64,000 nt of DNA from Streptomyces sp. NBC_00094 (GCF_026343125.1 NZ_JAPEMB010000001.1:992001-1056000), one strand, 5' to 3'. Shown: positions 51,452-61,186, counted from the first letter of the stretch. The notes: generated by a model from the sequence alone, not told the origin. A program made the numbers and translations.

Positions 51452-51695
51452 CTCAAGGGGGAAAGGGGGCCCCTCTGTGATCCACAAGACTCATTTCGGC
51501 CAAGGACACAGGGCCACCCCTCAAGGCATGGCGGCCTTCTGACGCCTCGCCGGCGGCGCGGACGCGCTCCGGGATCCCACCCGCCTCCACCACCCCCCGC
51601 CGCCCCCCGCCTCGCCCGGGAAGATCCCCACCCCCTCCCCTGTTAGTAGAACCGTGAACGATTTCGAGGTGGGTGCGGTCGCGGAGGTCAGGGCG

Positions 51696-52766
51696 ATGGA
51701 CGTCGTCGTCATCGGCGCCGGGCAGGCGGGCCTCTCGGCCGCCTTCCACCTGCGGCGCGCCGGACTGGAGCCGGACCGGGACTTCGTCGTCCTCGACCAC
51801 GCCCCGCGAGCGGGTGGCGCCTGGCAGTTCCGGTGGCCCTCCCTCACGTACGGCAAGGTCCACGGCATGCACGCGCTGCCCGGCCTGGAGCTGACCGGCG
51901 CCGACCCGGCGCGCGCCTCCTCGGAGGTGATCGGCGCGTACTTCGACACGTACGAGCAGACCTTCGACCTGCGCGTCCACCGGCCCGTCGACGTCACCGC
52001 CGTCCGGGAGGGCGAGGGTGGGCGGCTGCGGGTGGAGACCTCCGAGGGCGCGTACGCGACACGCGCCCTGATCAACGCGACCGGCACCTGGGACCGCCCC
52101 TTCTGGCCGCGGTACCAGGGGCAGGAGACCTTCCGGGGGCGCCAGCTCCACACCGCCGGCTACCCGGGCCCGGAGGAGTTCGCGGGGAAGCGGGTGATCG
52201 TCGTCGGCGGCGGGGCCTCCGGGACCCAGCACCTCATGGAGATCGCCGAGGTCGCCGCGGGGACGACCTGGGTGACCCGGCGCGAGCCCGTCTACCGCGA
52301 GGGGCCGTTCGGCGAGGCGGAGGGCCGCGCGGCCGTGGCGCTCGTCGAGGAGCGGGTCCGGCTCGGGCTGCCCCCGCAGAGCGTGGTCTCGGTCACCGGA
52401 CTCCCGCTCAACGACGCGATCCGCGCGGCGCGCGAGAAGGGCGTCCTGGACCGGCTGCCGATGTTCGACCGGATCACCCCGACCGGGGTGGCCTGGGACG
52501 ACGGGCGGACCGTCGACGCCGACGTGATCCTGTGGGCGACCGGCTTCCGTGCCGCCATCGACCATCTGACACCGCTGCGACTTCGGGAGCCGGGCGGCGG
52601 CATCCGGGTGGAGGGCACGCGCGCGGCCCGGGACAAGCGCGTCCACCTCGTCGGCTACGGCCCCTCGGCCTCGACGATCGGCGCCAACCGGGCCGGCCGC
52701 GCGGCCGTCTCCGACATCCGTCGCCTGCTGGACCGCGAACCGGCGGCCGTCCCGGCGACGGCCTGA
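51696..52766 (+). CDS. Flavin-containing monooxygenase-like NAD(P)/FAD oxidoreductase
   Basis: A 356-residue two-dinucleotide-binding protein: FAD motif VVVIGAGQAGLSAA at the N-terminus and NADPH motif KRVIVVGGGASGTQHLMEI in the middle, with ATGF near ILWATGFRAAIDHL. This is the YhiN/CzcO-like FMO group, which oxidises soft nucleophiles or acts as a thioredoxin-reductase-like enzyme. I prefer the ATG at 51696, which has GGAGGT eight nt upstream, to the GTG at 51654. It is divergent from the iron operon and shares its AT-poor promoter region. Confidence 0.83.
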   Translation: MDVVVIGAGQAGLSAAFHLRRAGLEPDRDFVVLDHAPRAGGAWQFRWPSLTYGKVHGMHALPGLELTGADPARASSEVIGAYFDTYEQTFDLRVHRPVDVTAVREGEGGRLRVETSEGAYATRALINATGTWDRPFWPRYQGQETFRGRQLHTAGYPGPEEFAGKRVIVVGGGASGTQHLMEIAEVAAGTTWVTRREPVYREGPFGEAEGRAAVALVEERVRLGLPPQSVVSVTGLPLNDAIRAAREKGVLDRLPMFDRITPTGVAWDDGRTVDADVILWATGFRAAIDHLTPLRLREPGGGIRVEGTRAARDKRVHLVGYGPSASTIGANRAGRAAVSDIRRLLDREPAAVPATA

Positions 52767-52788
52767 AGGCCGGGGCGTCGGTTCGCCC

Positions 52789-53685
52789 TCAGCCCGTCCG
52801 TTCCGCACGCCGGTTCGCGTTGAACTCCGCCACGTTCTCCTGGTGCAGCGCGTAGTCCGCCGTGAAACGGGTGTCCCCCGGGGACACGGTGACGAAGTAC
52901 AGCCAGTCCCCGTCCGCAGGGCGGATCACCGCGTCCACCGCCTGGTCCCCCGGGTTCCCGATGGGCGTCGGCGGCAGGCCCTTGCGCTCGTACGTGTTGT
53001 ACGGGCTGGCGATCCCGGTGTCCGCGAGGGTCGTGTCGACGGTGCTGCGGCCCAGCGCGTAGTTCAGGGTCGAGTCCATCTGCAGGGCCATGCCCCGGTC
53101 GAGCCGGTTGTGCACGACCCGGGCGACCTTCGCCATGTCCTCGGGGCTGTCCGCCTCGGCCTGCACGATGCTGGCCGCGATCACCGCCTCGTACACGCTC
53201 ATCCCGTGCGCCCGCGCGCCCTCGGCGATCCGCTCCGTGCCGAACCGCTTGACCGCGGTGTCCACCATGTAGCGGAGGAGCCCCTCCGGGGTGGTGGCGG
53301 CGAGGATCGGATACGTGGCGGGGAAGAGGTAGCCCTCCGGGTTGCCGTCGGCCGCGGCGGGCAGGGCGAGGGCGGCGCCCGGAGCGGTCGCGGCCTTTCG
53401 CACGGTCCCCTCGGGCAGGCCGAGCGCCCGGTCGACGGCCGTGTAGACCTGCGCGGCCCGACGGCCTTCCGGGATGAGGAGGGTACGGGGTTGTTCGACG
53501 ACGGGTTCGTCGCCCGGCGGCAGCAGGAGCGGGACGGTGATCGCGGCGGTCACCGCGACGACCGCTCCGAGCAGGAGCGCAAGGCGGCCGCGCCGGGTGA
53601 GCCGGGAGCGGCGGGGAGGCCGGGGAAGAGAGGGGCGGCGGGGGCGGTGTGGGGGTGCGTACGGTGACGGCTGCCGGTACGTCAT
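52789..53685 (-). CDS. Short MltG/YceG-like endolytic transglycosylase paralogue
   Basis: A 298-residue membrane-anchored protein with one N-terminal helix (about 35-56) and a YceG/MltG domain: NPEGYLFPATYPI, AASIVQAEADSPEDMAKVARVVHNRL, LQMDSTLNYALG, SPYNTYERKGLPPTPIGNPG and LYFVTVSPGDTRFTADYALHQENV. MltG cuts nascent glycan strands and so ends peptidoglycan polymerisation. The usual IVEKE motif reads IVQAE, so one of the two Glu is lost while the other is kept. It is shorter than typical streptomycete MltG (usually above 350) and lies outside the usual aroE/ruvX context, indicating a second copy. Confidence 0.8.
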   Translation of the reverse strand: MTYRQPSPYAPPHRPRRPSLPRPPRRSRLTRRGRLALLLGAVVAVTAAITVPLLLPPGDEPVVEQPRTLLIPEGRRAAQVYTAVDRALGLPEGTVRKAATAPGAALALPAAADGNPEGYLFPATYPILAATTPEGLLRYMVDTAVKRFGTERIAEGARAHGMSVYEAVIAASIVQAEADSPEDMAKVARVVHNRLDRGMALQMDSTLNYALGRSTVDTTLADTGIASPYNTYERKGLPPTPIGNPGDQAVDAVIRPADGDWLYFVTVSPGDTRFTADYALHQENVAEFNANRRAERTG

Positions 53686-53738
53686 GGCGGCACGCTAACC
53701 CGGCCCGTACGGGATTCCGGGGAGCCCCGCGCACACGG

Positions 53739-53779
53739 CGGCGCCGCCGGCCCCCTGGGACGGGGAACCGACGGCGCCG
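53739..53779 (-). terminator. Terminator after the 19-residue peptide gene
   Basis: CGGCGCCGCCGG (53739-53750) pairs with CCGACGGCGCCG (53768-53779) with one mismatch; an inner CCCC/GGGG pair extends it. It begins 13 nt beyond the peptide stop. Confidence 0.75.
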
Positions 53780-53792
53780 GGCACGGCGATCG

Positions 53793-53852
53793 TCAGACGA
53801 GCCAACCCAGGAAGTGGAAGAGGCCGGCGAGCAGATCGGTGATGACGTTCAT
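53793..53852 (-). CDS. 19-residue hydrophobic peptide
   Basis: A 20-codon gene encoding MNVITDLLAGLFHFLGWLV. The ribosome site GAGGAGAAG lies about seven nt before the ATG, among the best in the window, and a hairpin terminator follows. The peptide is strongly hydrophobic with one Asp and one His and could form an amphipathic helix, like phenol-soluble modulins or type I toxins. No homologue can be named. It has its own leader of AT-richer sequence (to about 53900) that may hold the promoter. It lies between the MltG-like and ABC-exporter genes, on their strand. Confidence 0.6.
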   Translation of the reverse strand: MNVITDLLAGLFHFLGWLV

Positions 53853-53974
53853 GGTGGTACTTCTCCTCGTACAGATACATCAGTGGGACGGTGCGGTCGC
53901 GGTCTGCAGCCCGTCGCTCGCACTCCGTAATCTTCCGATGCCGTACGGGAGTTGGGCAACGATTCCCGGCACGA

Positions 53975-55843
53975 TCACACGTTCTGGGGAACAACCGATC
54001 CCACGTTCGCCTGTTCGCCTTCGGCGGCGCCCGTCACGGCGGCCCGGGCGTCCCGGCGGACCAGGGCCGCGTACCGCCCGTCCCGCGCCAGAAGCTCCTC
54101 GTGCGTCCCGCGCTCGGCGATCCGCCCGGCCTCCAGGACGACGATCTGGTCGGCGTCACGGACGGTGGAGAGCCGGTGGGCGATGGTGATGGTGGTGCGG
54201 CCGGCCGACAGGGCGTCGATGGCCTGCTGCACCGCGTGCTCCGTCCGCGTGTCGAGCGCGCTGGTCGCCTCGTCGAGGATGAGCACGGGCGGGTCGCGCA
54301 GGATCGTCCGCGCGATGGCCAGCCGCTGCTTCTCGCCGCCCGAGAAGCGGTAGCCGCGCTCGCCGACCAGGGTGTCGTAGCCGTCGGGCAGCGAGGCGAT
54401 GTGGTCGTGGATCTGGGCGGCGCGCGCGGCGGCCTCGATCTCCTCGCCGGTGGCGTCCGGCTTGGCGAAGCGCAGGTTGTCGGCGACGGAGGCATGGAAG
54501 AGGTACGTCTCCTGGGAGACGACCCCGACCGCGCGGGCGAGGGTGTCGAAGTCGAGGTCGCGCACGTCGACGCCGTCGAGGGCGACCCGGCCGCCGGTGA
54601 CGTCGTACAGCCGGGGCACCAGGTAGCTGAGCGTGGACTTCCCGGAACCGGTGGGGCCGACGACGGCCAGGCTGCCGCCGGCGGGGACGGTCACGTCGAT
54701 CCCGTCGAGGGTCGCGCGGCCCGGCCCCTCGGGGTCGTAACGGAAGTCGACCTTCTCGAAGGTCACCTCGCCGCGCACCTTCGCGAGCCGGACGGGCTCG
54801 GCGGGCTCGGTGATGTCGACGGGCAGGTCCAGGTATTCGAAGATGCGCTGGAAGAGGGCGAGCGAGGTCTGTATCTGCACGCCGGTGGAGAGCAGGCTCA
54901 CGGCGGGCCGGAAGAGGCCCTGCTGGAGCGAGACGAAGGCGACGAGCGTGCCGAGCGAGATCGTGGAACCGCCCGACTGGAGCGAGATGCCGGCGGCCCA
55001 GTAGATCAGGGCGGGCATCGCGGCCATGACGATGCCGATGGTGGACATGCGCCACCGTCCGGCCATGGAGGAGCGCACTTCGAGGTCGACGAGGCGCTCG
55101 GACTCCTCGGCGAAGGACTTGGTCAGGGAGTCGGCGCGGCCCATGGTGCGGCCGAGCAGGATGCCGCTGACCGAGAGCGACTCGGTGACGGTCGCCGCCA
55201 TGGCGGCCATCTGCTTCTGGCGCTGGGTGGTGATCGCCTTGCGCTCGCGGCCGACGCGGCGGCTGATCCAGACGAAGACGGGCAGCAGGAGCAGGGAGAC
55301 GAGGGTGAGCCGCCAGTCGAGCGCGAGCATGGCGACGACGGTGGCCACGACGGCGGTGAGGTTGGAGACGAGGGAGGTGGCCGTGGAGGTCACGGTCGCC
55401 TGCATCCCGCCGATGTCGTTGGCGATGCGGGACTGGACCTCGCCGGTGCGCGTGCGCGTGAAGAAGGCGAGCGGCATCCGCTGGAGCTGCTCGTAGACCC
55501 CGGTGCGCAGGTCGTGCATGACGCGCTGGCCGACGGTGGTGGAGATCAGGGTCTGGAGCACGCCGAAGACGCTGGTCAGCACGGCGGTGGCGATCATGCC
55601 GAGGGCGAGCAGGCTGAGCAGCCCCGTCCGGCCCTGCGGGATCGCGGTGTCCAGGATCTCCTTGAGCAGGAACGGCGAGGCGACCGAGACCAGCGAGGCG
55701 GCGCCGACCAGAAGGCCGACGAGCACGAGGCGGGCACGGTAGGGGCGGAAGAGCCGCAGGATGCGCCGCAGCTGCGCGGGCTCCTTGGGCTTCGCGGAGT
55801 CGCGGGGCGGGGGCGTCCAGTCGGACTGGTCGTGGGGGCGCAT
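53975..55843 (-). CDS. ABC multidrug exporter (fused membrane and ATPase domains)
   Basis: A 622-residue half-transporter that would act as a homodimer. Six helices in the N-terminal 330 residues form an ABC type-1 exporter domain (LFRPYRARLVLVGLLVGAASLVSV; TGEVQSRIANDIGGMQ). The ATPase domain has Walker A GPTGSGKST, signature FSGGEKQRLAIARTIL, Walker B VLILDEATSALD and H-loop IAHRLST. The ATG at 55843 has AAGGAG upstream. It is divergent from a MarR regulator through an AT-rich palindromic region, so it is probably drug-inducible. Confidence 0.92.
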   Translation of the reverse strand: MRPHDQSDWTPPPRDSAKPKEPAQLRRILRLFRPYRARLVLVGLLVGAASLVSVASPFLLKEILDTAIPQGRTGLLSLLALGMIATAVLTSVFGVLQTLISTTVGQRVMHDLRTGVYEQLQRMPLAFFTRTRTGEVQSRIANDIGGMQATVTSTATSLVSNLTAVVATVVAMLALDWRLTLVSLLLLPVFVWISRRVGRERKAITTQRQKQMAAMAATVTESLSVSGILLGRTMGRADSLTKSFAEESERLVDLEVRSSMAGRWRMSTIGIVMAAMPALIYWAAGISLQSGGSTISLGTLVAFVSLQQGLFRPAVSLLSTGVQIQTSLALFQRIFEYLDLPVDITEPAEPVRLAKVRGEVTFEKVDFRYDPEGPGRATLDGIDVTVPAGGSLAVVGPTGSGKSTLSYLVPRLYDVTGGRVALDGVDVRDLDFDTLARAVGVVSQETYLFHASVADNLRFAKPDATGEEIEAAARAAQIHDHIASLPDGYDTLVGERGYRFSGGEKQRLAIARTILRDPPVLILDEATSALDTRTEHAVQQAIDALSAGRTTITIAHRLSTVRDADQIVVLEAGRIAERGTHEELLARDGRYAALVRRDARAAVTGAAEGEQANVGSVVPQNV

Positions 55844-55883
55844 GGGCTCCTTCGGGAGTTCGGTGGTCGATACGGACCCTAGC

Positions 55884-55908
55884 TCATTGTTACCTATACT
55901 CACAATGA
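55884..55908. promoter_or_regulatory. MarR-type operator between ABC exporter and regulator
   Basis: TCATTGT (55884-55890) and ACAATGA (55902-55908) are perfect inverted arms separated by 11 AT-rich bases (TACCTATACTC). The site lies in the 90-bp gap between divergent genes and is the natural binding site of the MarR protein. Confidence 0.75.
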
Positions 55909-55933
55909 ACATGGTCCTGATATTGTTCCCGGC

Positions 55934-56536
55934 ATGAGCACCCCCGACCGCTTGAGCACCTCCGCCCGCCCGAGCGGCATCGACCGACCGAGCGACACCG
56001 ACCGCCCAGGCGACACCGACCGGCCGAGCGACAGCCGCCCGAGCGGCATCGACCGACCGAGTGACACCGCTCGGCCGAGCGGCATCGACCGCCTCAGCGC
56101 CTCCGACGCCGACGGGCTCCTCGCCGAGCAGCTGCTGCGGCTCACCCGGCGCCTGCACCGCATCCAGAAGCGCCACCTGGAGCCGATCGGCATCACCCCG
56201 GCGCAGTCACGGCTCCTGCGCACGGTCGCGCACTTCGGGGAGCCGCCCCGGATGGCCGATCTCGCGGCCCGGCTCGAAGTCGTCCCGAGAGCCGTGACCA
56301 GTCTCGTCGACGGCCTGGAGGCGAGCGACCGGGTGCGCCGGGTCCCCGATCCGAGCAACCGCCGCGTGGTGCGGATCGAGCTCACCGACGCGGGGCGCGC
56401 CACGCTGCGGGAGCTGCGGAGCGCGCGCCGGGCGGCCGCAGAGGACATCCTTGCTCCATTGACCGTCGACCAGCGCGAGGTGCTCGGAGGTCTGCTGTCC
56501 GCCCTGGTCGACCGTGGCCCGGAGAGCGGCTGCTGA
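55934..56536 (+). CDS. MarR-family regulator with repetitive N-terminal tail
   Basis: A 200-residue regulator. Residues about 62-195 are a MarR winged helix (GITPAQSRLLRTVAHFGEPPRMADLAARLEVVPRAVTSLVDGLEASDRVRRVPDPSNRR). The first 55 residues are a Ser/Asp/Arg/Pro repeat (RPSGIDRPSDTDRPGDTD and so on) encoded by imperfect repeats of about 15 bp, with a longer unit duplicated at 55966 and 56035. A later start cannot be excluded. It is divergent from the ABC exporter, its likely target, and is followed by the D-lactate dehydrogenase-like gene 40 nt downstream. Confidence 0.87.
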   Translation: MSTPDRLSTSARPSGIDRPSDTDRPGDTDRPSDSRPSGIDRPSDTARPSGIDRLSASDADGLLAEQLLRLTRRLHRIQKRHLEPIGITPAQSRLLRTVAHFGEPPRMADLAARLEVVPRAVTSLVDGLEASDRVRRVPDPSNRRVVRIELTDAGRATLRELRSARRAAAEDILAPLTVDQREVLGGLLSALVDRGPESGC

Positions 56537-56575
56537 CCTCCCGCGCACGGGGCCGCGCCGAAGGGGAGCCGTGAC

Positions 56576-59500
56576 ATGCCGCTGCTTGAGCCGAACCCGC
56601 AGGCCCTTCGTCCGGGTACGGACCGGACTCCGGCGCCGGACCGGGTTCCGGAGCTGCAGGCACGGGGTACTCCGAGGCGGTTGAGGGAGGAGCTGGCGGA
56701 GCTCCTGGGCGCGGAGAAGGTCCTGTCGCACGTCTCGGATCTGGTCCGGTACGCCTCCGACGCGAGCCCGTACCGGTTCGTGCCGCAGGTGGTGGTGGTC
56801 GCCGAGGACATCGACGACATCTCGGCCGTGATGTCGTACGCGCACGGCAAGGGCCGCGAGGTGGTGTTCCGGGCGGCCGGGACCAGCTTGAACGGGCAGG
56901 CGCAGGGCGAGGACATCCTGGTCGACGTGCGCCGGCACTGGGCGGGGGTGGAGGTCCTGGACGGAGGCGCCCGGGCCCGGATCCGTCCGGGTACCACCGT
57001 CCTGCGGGCGAACGCGGCACTCGCCCCGCTCGGACGGGTGCTGGGGCCGGATCCGGCGAGTGCGATCGCCTGCACGCTGGGCGGGGTGGTCGCGAACAAC
57101 GCGTCGGGGATGACGGCGGGGACCACCCGGAACTCGTACCGGACGCTGGCCTCGCTCACCTTCGTGCTGCCGTCAGGGACGGTGGTCGACACGGCCGACC
57201 CGGCAGCGGACGAGGAGCTGGCGCGCGCCGAGCCGAAGCTGTGCGAGGGGCTCATGGCGCTCAAGGCCGAGATCGAGGCGGACGCCGGACTCACGGCCCG
57301 GATCCGGGCCAAGTACACGATCAAGAACACCAACGGCTACCGGCTCGACGCCTTCCTGGACGGGGCCACCCCCGTCCGGATCCTGCGGGGTCTGATGGTG
57401 GGCTCGGAGGGCACGTTCGGTTTCATCGCCGAGACCGTCTTCGACACCCTCCCGCTGGACCGGAACGTGTCGACGGCCCTGCTCTTCTTCCCCTCCCTCC
57501 CCGCCGCCGCGGCCGCTGTCCCGCTCTTCAACGAGGCCGGGGCCCTGGCAGTGGAGCTGATGGACGGCAACACCCTGCGCGCCTCGGTCAGCGTGGCAGG
57601 GGTGCCGGCCGACTGGGCGGAGCTGCCGAAGGAGACGGCGGCGCTCCTGGTCGAGTTCAGGGCGCCCGACGAGGCCGGGCAGATCGCGTACGAGAGGGCG
57701 GCGGCCCGGGTCATGCAGGGGCTGGAGCTGGTCGCCCCGGTGGCTTCGGTGGACAACGCGTTCACCCGCGACCAGAGGACGATCCACGGGTACTGGAAGG
57801 CGCGGAAGGCGTTCGTGACGGCCGTCGGGGGCTCACGCCCTTCGGGGACGACGCTGATCACGGAGGACTTCGCGGTGCCGCCGGACCGGCTCGCCGAGGC
57901 CTGCGCCGAACTGCTCGACCTCCAGGCCCGGCACGGCTTCGACGCGGCGGTGGCCGGTCACGCGGCCCACGGCAACCTCCATTTCCTCCTCGCGTTCGAC
58001 GCCGCCGACCCGGCTGATGTCGAGCGGTACGCCGCCTTCATGGACGAGTTCTGCAAACTGACCGTGGAGCGCTTCGACGGCTCGCTGAAGGCCGAGCACG
58101 CCACCGGCCGCAACATCGCCCCCTTCCTCGAACTGGAGTGGGGCACGCAGGCGACCGAGCTGATGTGGCGGACCAAGGAAGTCATCGACCCCGACGGGAT
58201 CCTGGCTCCCCGGATCGTCCTCGACCGCGACCCCCAGGCCCACCTGCGTGGCCTGAAGACGATCCCCAGGGTCGAACGGATCGCGGACCCGTGCATCGAG
58301 TGCGGCTTCTGCGAACCCACCTGCCCCAGCCAGGACCTGACGACCACTCCACGTCAGCGGATCGTCCTGCGCCGCGAGATGATGCGCCAGCCCGACGGCT
58401 CCCCCGTCGAGGCCCGCCTCCTGGAGGCCTACGGCTACGACGCCGTCGACACCTGCGCCGGCGACTCCACCTGCAAACTCGCCTGCCCCGTCGGCATCGA
58501 CACCGGCGCCCTCATGAAGGACTTCCGCCACCAGCGGCACTCGCCCCGCGAGGAGCGGATCGCCGCCCTGACCGCGAAGAACTTCCGCGCCGTCGAAGCC
58601 TCCGCACGCCTCGCCGTCGCCGCCGCCGACAAGATCGGCGACCGGGTCCTGGCGAAGGTCACCGGCGCGGCCCGCAAGGCCGTCCGCCCCGACCTCGTAC
58701 CCGACTGGCTGCCGGAGATCCCCGGCGCCGCAGCACGCCGCCTGCCCCGCACCCACCGTCCCGCCGCCGTCGCCGTCTACTACCCCGCCTGCGTCAACCG
58801 CATCTTCGGCGGGCCCGAGGGCCATCGCGGCCCCTCCCTGCCGGAAGCCGTCGTCGCCCTGTCGGCCCGCGCCGGGAAGCCGGTGTGGATCCCCGACGAC
58901 GTGGCCGGAACCTGCTGCGCCACGATCTGGCACTCCAAGGGGTACGAACAGGGCAACGAGATCATGGCCAACCGGATCGTCGAAGCCGCCTGGGGATGGA
59001 CCGCCGGCGGGAAACTCCCCCTCGTCGTCGACGCCTCCTCCTGCACCCTCGGCATCGCCCACGACGTCGTCCCCTACCTCACCGACGACAACCGCGAGCT
59101 GCACGCCGAACTCACCGTCCTCGACTCCCTCGTCTGGGCCGCCGACCACCTCCTCCCCCGCCTCGACGTACGCCGCCGGATCGCCTCCGCCGTCGTCCAC
59201 CCCACCTGCTCCATGCGCCACCTCGGCGACGAAGAACACCTGACCACCCTCGCCGAGGCCTGCGCCGACGAGGTCGTCGTCCCCGCCGACGCCGGCTGCT
59301 GCGCCTTCGCCGGCGACCGGGGCATGCTGCATCCGGAGCTGACGGCCTCCGCCACCGCCCGCGAGGCGGCCGAGGTCACCGCCCGCCCCTTCGACGCCCA
59401 CCTCTCCGCCAACCGCATGTGCGAGATCGGCATGGACCGCGCCACGGGCCGCACCTACCAGTCCGTCCTCCTCACCCTGGAACACGCCACCCGCCCCTGA
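56576..59500 (+). CDS. FAD and Fe-S oxidoreductase, D-lactate/glycolate dehydrogenase-like
   Basis: A 974-residue fusion. The N-terminal half (about 40-530) is an FAD-linked oxidase of the D-lactate dehydrogenase/GlcD family (VVFRAAGTSLNGQAQG; GGVVANNASGMTAGT). Two 4Fe-4S motifs follow: CIECGFCEPTCP (from Cys573) and CAGDSTCKLACPVG. The C-terminus holds two CCG-type cysteine-rich domains (AGTCCATIWHSKGY; DAGCCAFAGDRGM). This is the GlpC/GlcF module fused to its dehydrogenase, the arrangement of Dld-II-type membrane-associated D-lactate dehydrogenases. The ATG follows AGGGGAG. A hairpin terminates it. Confidence 0.9.
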   Translation: MPLLEPNPQALRPGTDRTPAPDRVPELQARGTPRRLREELAELLGAEKVLSHVSDLVRYASDASPYRFVPQVVVVAEDIDDISAVMSYAHGKGREVVFRAAGTSLNGQAQGEDILVDVRRHWAGVEVLDGGARARIRPGTTVLRANAALAPLGRVLGPDPASAIACTLGGVVANNASGMTAGTTRNSYRTLASLTFVLPSGTVVDTADPAADEELARAEPKLCEGLMALKAEIEADAGLTARIRAKYTIKNTNGYRLDAFLDGATPVRILRGLMVGSEGTFGFIAETVFDTLPLDRNVSTALLFFPSLPAAAAAVPLFNEAGALAVELMDGNTLRASVSVAGVPADWAELPKETAALLVEFRAPDEAGQIAYERAAARVMQGLELVAPVASVDNAFTRDQRTIHGYWKARKAFVTAVGGSRPSGTTLITEDFAVPPDRLAEACAELLDLQARHGFDAAVAGHAAHGNLHFLLAFDAADPADVERYAAFMDEFCKLTVERFDGSLKAEHATGRNIAPFLELEWGTQATELMWRTKEVIDPDGILAPRIVLDRDPQAHLRGLKTIPRVERIADPCIECGFCEPTCPSQDLTTTPRQRIVLRREMMRQPDGSPVEARLLEAYGYDAVDTCAGDSTCKLACPVGIDTGALMKDFRHQRHSPREERIAALTAKNFRAVEASARLAVAAADKIGDRVLAKVTGAARKAVRPDLVPDWLPEIPGAAARRLPRTHRPAAVAVYYPACVNRIFGGPEGHRGPSLPEAVVALSARAGKPVWIPDDVAGTCCATIWHSKGYEQGNEIMANRIVEAAWGWTAGGKLPLVVDASSCTLGIAHDVVPYLTDDNRELHAELTVLDSLVWAADHLLPRLDVRRRIASAVVHPTCSMRHLGDEEHLTTLAEACADEVVVPADAGCCAFAGDRGMLHPELTASATAREAAEVTARPFDAHLSANRMCEIGMDRATGRTYQSVLLTLEHATRP

Positions 59501-59538
59501 CCCCTCGTCAGTCCCCGGCGGGACCTGCGGAAGAGGTG

Positions 59539-59558
59539 CCTCACCCCGCACGGTGAGG
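59539..59558 (+). terminator. Hairpin after the dehydrogenase gene
   Basis: CCTCACC (59539-59545) and GGTGAGG (59552-59558) form a perfect 7-bp stem with a 6-nt loop, about 40 nt after the stop. Confidence 0.65.
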
Positions 59559-59740
59559 GGTCCTTCGTATGTTCGGGTGACGGTCGGAGTTCGGTACGGC
59601 TCGACGCGAGAGACGGAACAGTAAAGTCCGACTACCCGTCACGAGAGTCCTATCGGCGCCCTTGCGCACCGTCGGTCACCGGGGCCAGGGTCCTGTGCGG
59701 GATTCATGAAACAGCCGTGCACACAGCTCCTGGAGGTTCC

Positions 59741-61177
59741 ATGAACGAGCAGGCACCGCACACCCCGAGCCGGCGGAAGGTCCTCAAGACCACCGCCGGA
59801 GCGGCCGGGGCGGGGCTCGGCATCGCCGCCGGTGCGCAGCCCGCCCACGCCACCACCGAATCCGTCCACGCCGCCGCCGTCGAATCCGCCCCCACCACGA
59901 CGCCCGAGACCGCCGCCGCCCCCAGGCGTCGCGGGGCGACCATGGCCGGGGTCCCCTTCGACGGCCGTTCCACCGTCCGCGTCGGGATCGTCGGCCTCGG
60001 CAACCGGGGCAACGCCATGATCGGCCTCTTCCTCGCGCTCCCCTGGGTGCGGGTGGTGGCCGTCTGCGACCCGGTACGCGAGAAGACCGAGCGGGCCGCC
60101 GCGAAGGTCGTCGCCGCCGGGCAGCCGGCCCCCGCCGTGTACACCAACGGCGAGGACGACCACGAGAACCTCTGCGCCCGCACCGACCTCGACTTCGTCT
60201 ACGTGGCCACCCCCTGGGACCGCCACTTCGCGATGGCCCGGGCCGCGATGCTGAACGGCAAGCACGTCGGCGTCGAGTGTCCGGTCGCGATGCGGCTCGA
60301 GGACCTGTGGGAGCTCGTCGACCTCTCCGAGCAGACCCGCCGCCACTGCATGCAGCTGGAGAACTGCTGCTACGGGCGGAACGAGATGCGGGTCCTGCGC
60401 ATGGCGCACGCCGGCAAGTTCGGCCAGTTGCTGCACGGAGCGGGGGCGTACAACCACGACCTTCGCGGCCTGATGTTCTCGCCGACGTACTACGAGGGGC
60501 CCTGGCGGCGGCTGTGGCACACCCAGCTGCGGGGCGACCTCTACCCCAACCACGGTTTCGGTCCCGTCGCCAACTACATGGACGTCAACCGGGGCGACCG
60601 GGTGGTGAGCATCAGCAGCTTCGGCACCCCGGCGCTCGGTCTGGCCGAGTACCGGGCGGCGAACATGCCGCCCGGCGACCCGAGCTGGAAGGAGACGTAC
60701 ATCGAGAGCGACCGGACGATCAGCATGGTCCAGACGGCCAAGGGGCGGCTGATCCGCCTGGAGCACGACGTCTCCAGCCCGCACCCGTACAGCAGGATCA
60801 ACAGCCTGGGCGGGACGAAGGGCGTGTTCGAGGACTTCCCGGCCCGGATCTACCTGGAGCCGGACCACACCAACGACCAGTGGGCCGACTTCTCGTCCTA
60901 CGCCGCCGAGTTCGACCACTGGCTCTGGAAGGAGCACGCCGATCCGCCCGGCGGCCACGGCGGCATGGACTACATCATGATCTACCGGCTGATGCAGTGC
61001 ATGAAGCTGGGTCTGGTGCCGGACTTCGACGTGTACGACGCCGCGACCTGGACGGCTCCGGTCCCGCTGAGCCACGCCTCGATGAAGGCGAACGGCGCGC
61101 CGCAGGAGATCCCGGACTTCACGCGCGGCGAGTGGCGCAAGGCACGCGCGGGCGTGGACTCGTTCAAACCCGCCTGA
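59741..61177 (+). CDS. Tat-exported Gfo/Idh/MocA protein of GH109 type
   Basis: A 478-residue protein. A twin-arginine signal (SRRKVLK, residues 10-16, then a hydrophobic stretch and AHA) directs folded, cofactor-loaded export. The NAD-binding domain ([17 protein letters not shown]) is followed by the GH109 pattern: [31 protein letters not shown] and [16 protein letters not shown]109 enzymes use tightly bound NAD to cleave alpha-N-acetylgalactosaminides from glycans. The ATG has GGAGG five nt upstream. It is convergent with the PNGase A-like gene, so the two may work on glycoproteins outside the cell. Confidence 0.87.
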   Translation: MNEQAPHTPSRRKVLKTTAGAAGAGLGIAAGAQPAHATTESVHAAAVESAPTTTPETAAAPRRRGATMAGVPFDGRSTVRVGIVGLGNRGNAMIGLFLALPWVRVVAVCDPVREKTERAAAKVVAAGQPAPAVYTNGEDDHENLCARTDLDFVYVATPWDRHFAMARAAMLNGKHVGVECPVAMRLEDLWELVDLSEQTRRHCMQLENCCYGRNEMRVLRMAHAGKFGQLLHGAGAYNHDLRGLMFSPTYYEGPWRRLWHTQLRGDLYPNHGFGPVANYMDVNRGDRVVSISSFGTPALGLAEYRAANMPPGDPSWKETYIESDRTISMVQTAKGRLIRLEHDVSSPHPYSRINSLGGTKGVFEDFPARIYLEPDHTNDQWADFSSYAAEFDHWLWKEHADPPGGHGGMDYIMIYRLMQCMKLGLVPDFDVYDAATWTAPVPLSHASMKANGAPQEIPDFTRGEWRKARAGVDSFKPA

Positions 61178-61186
61178 GAAGCCCGC

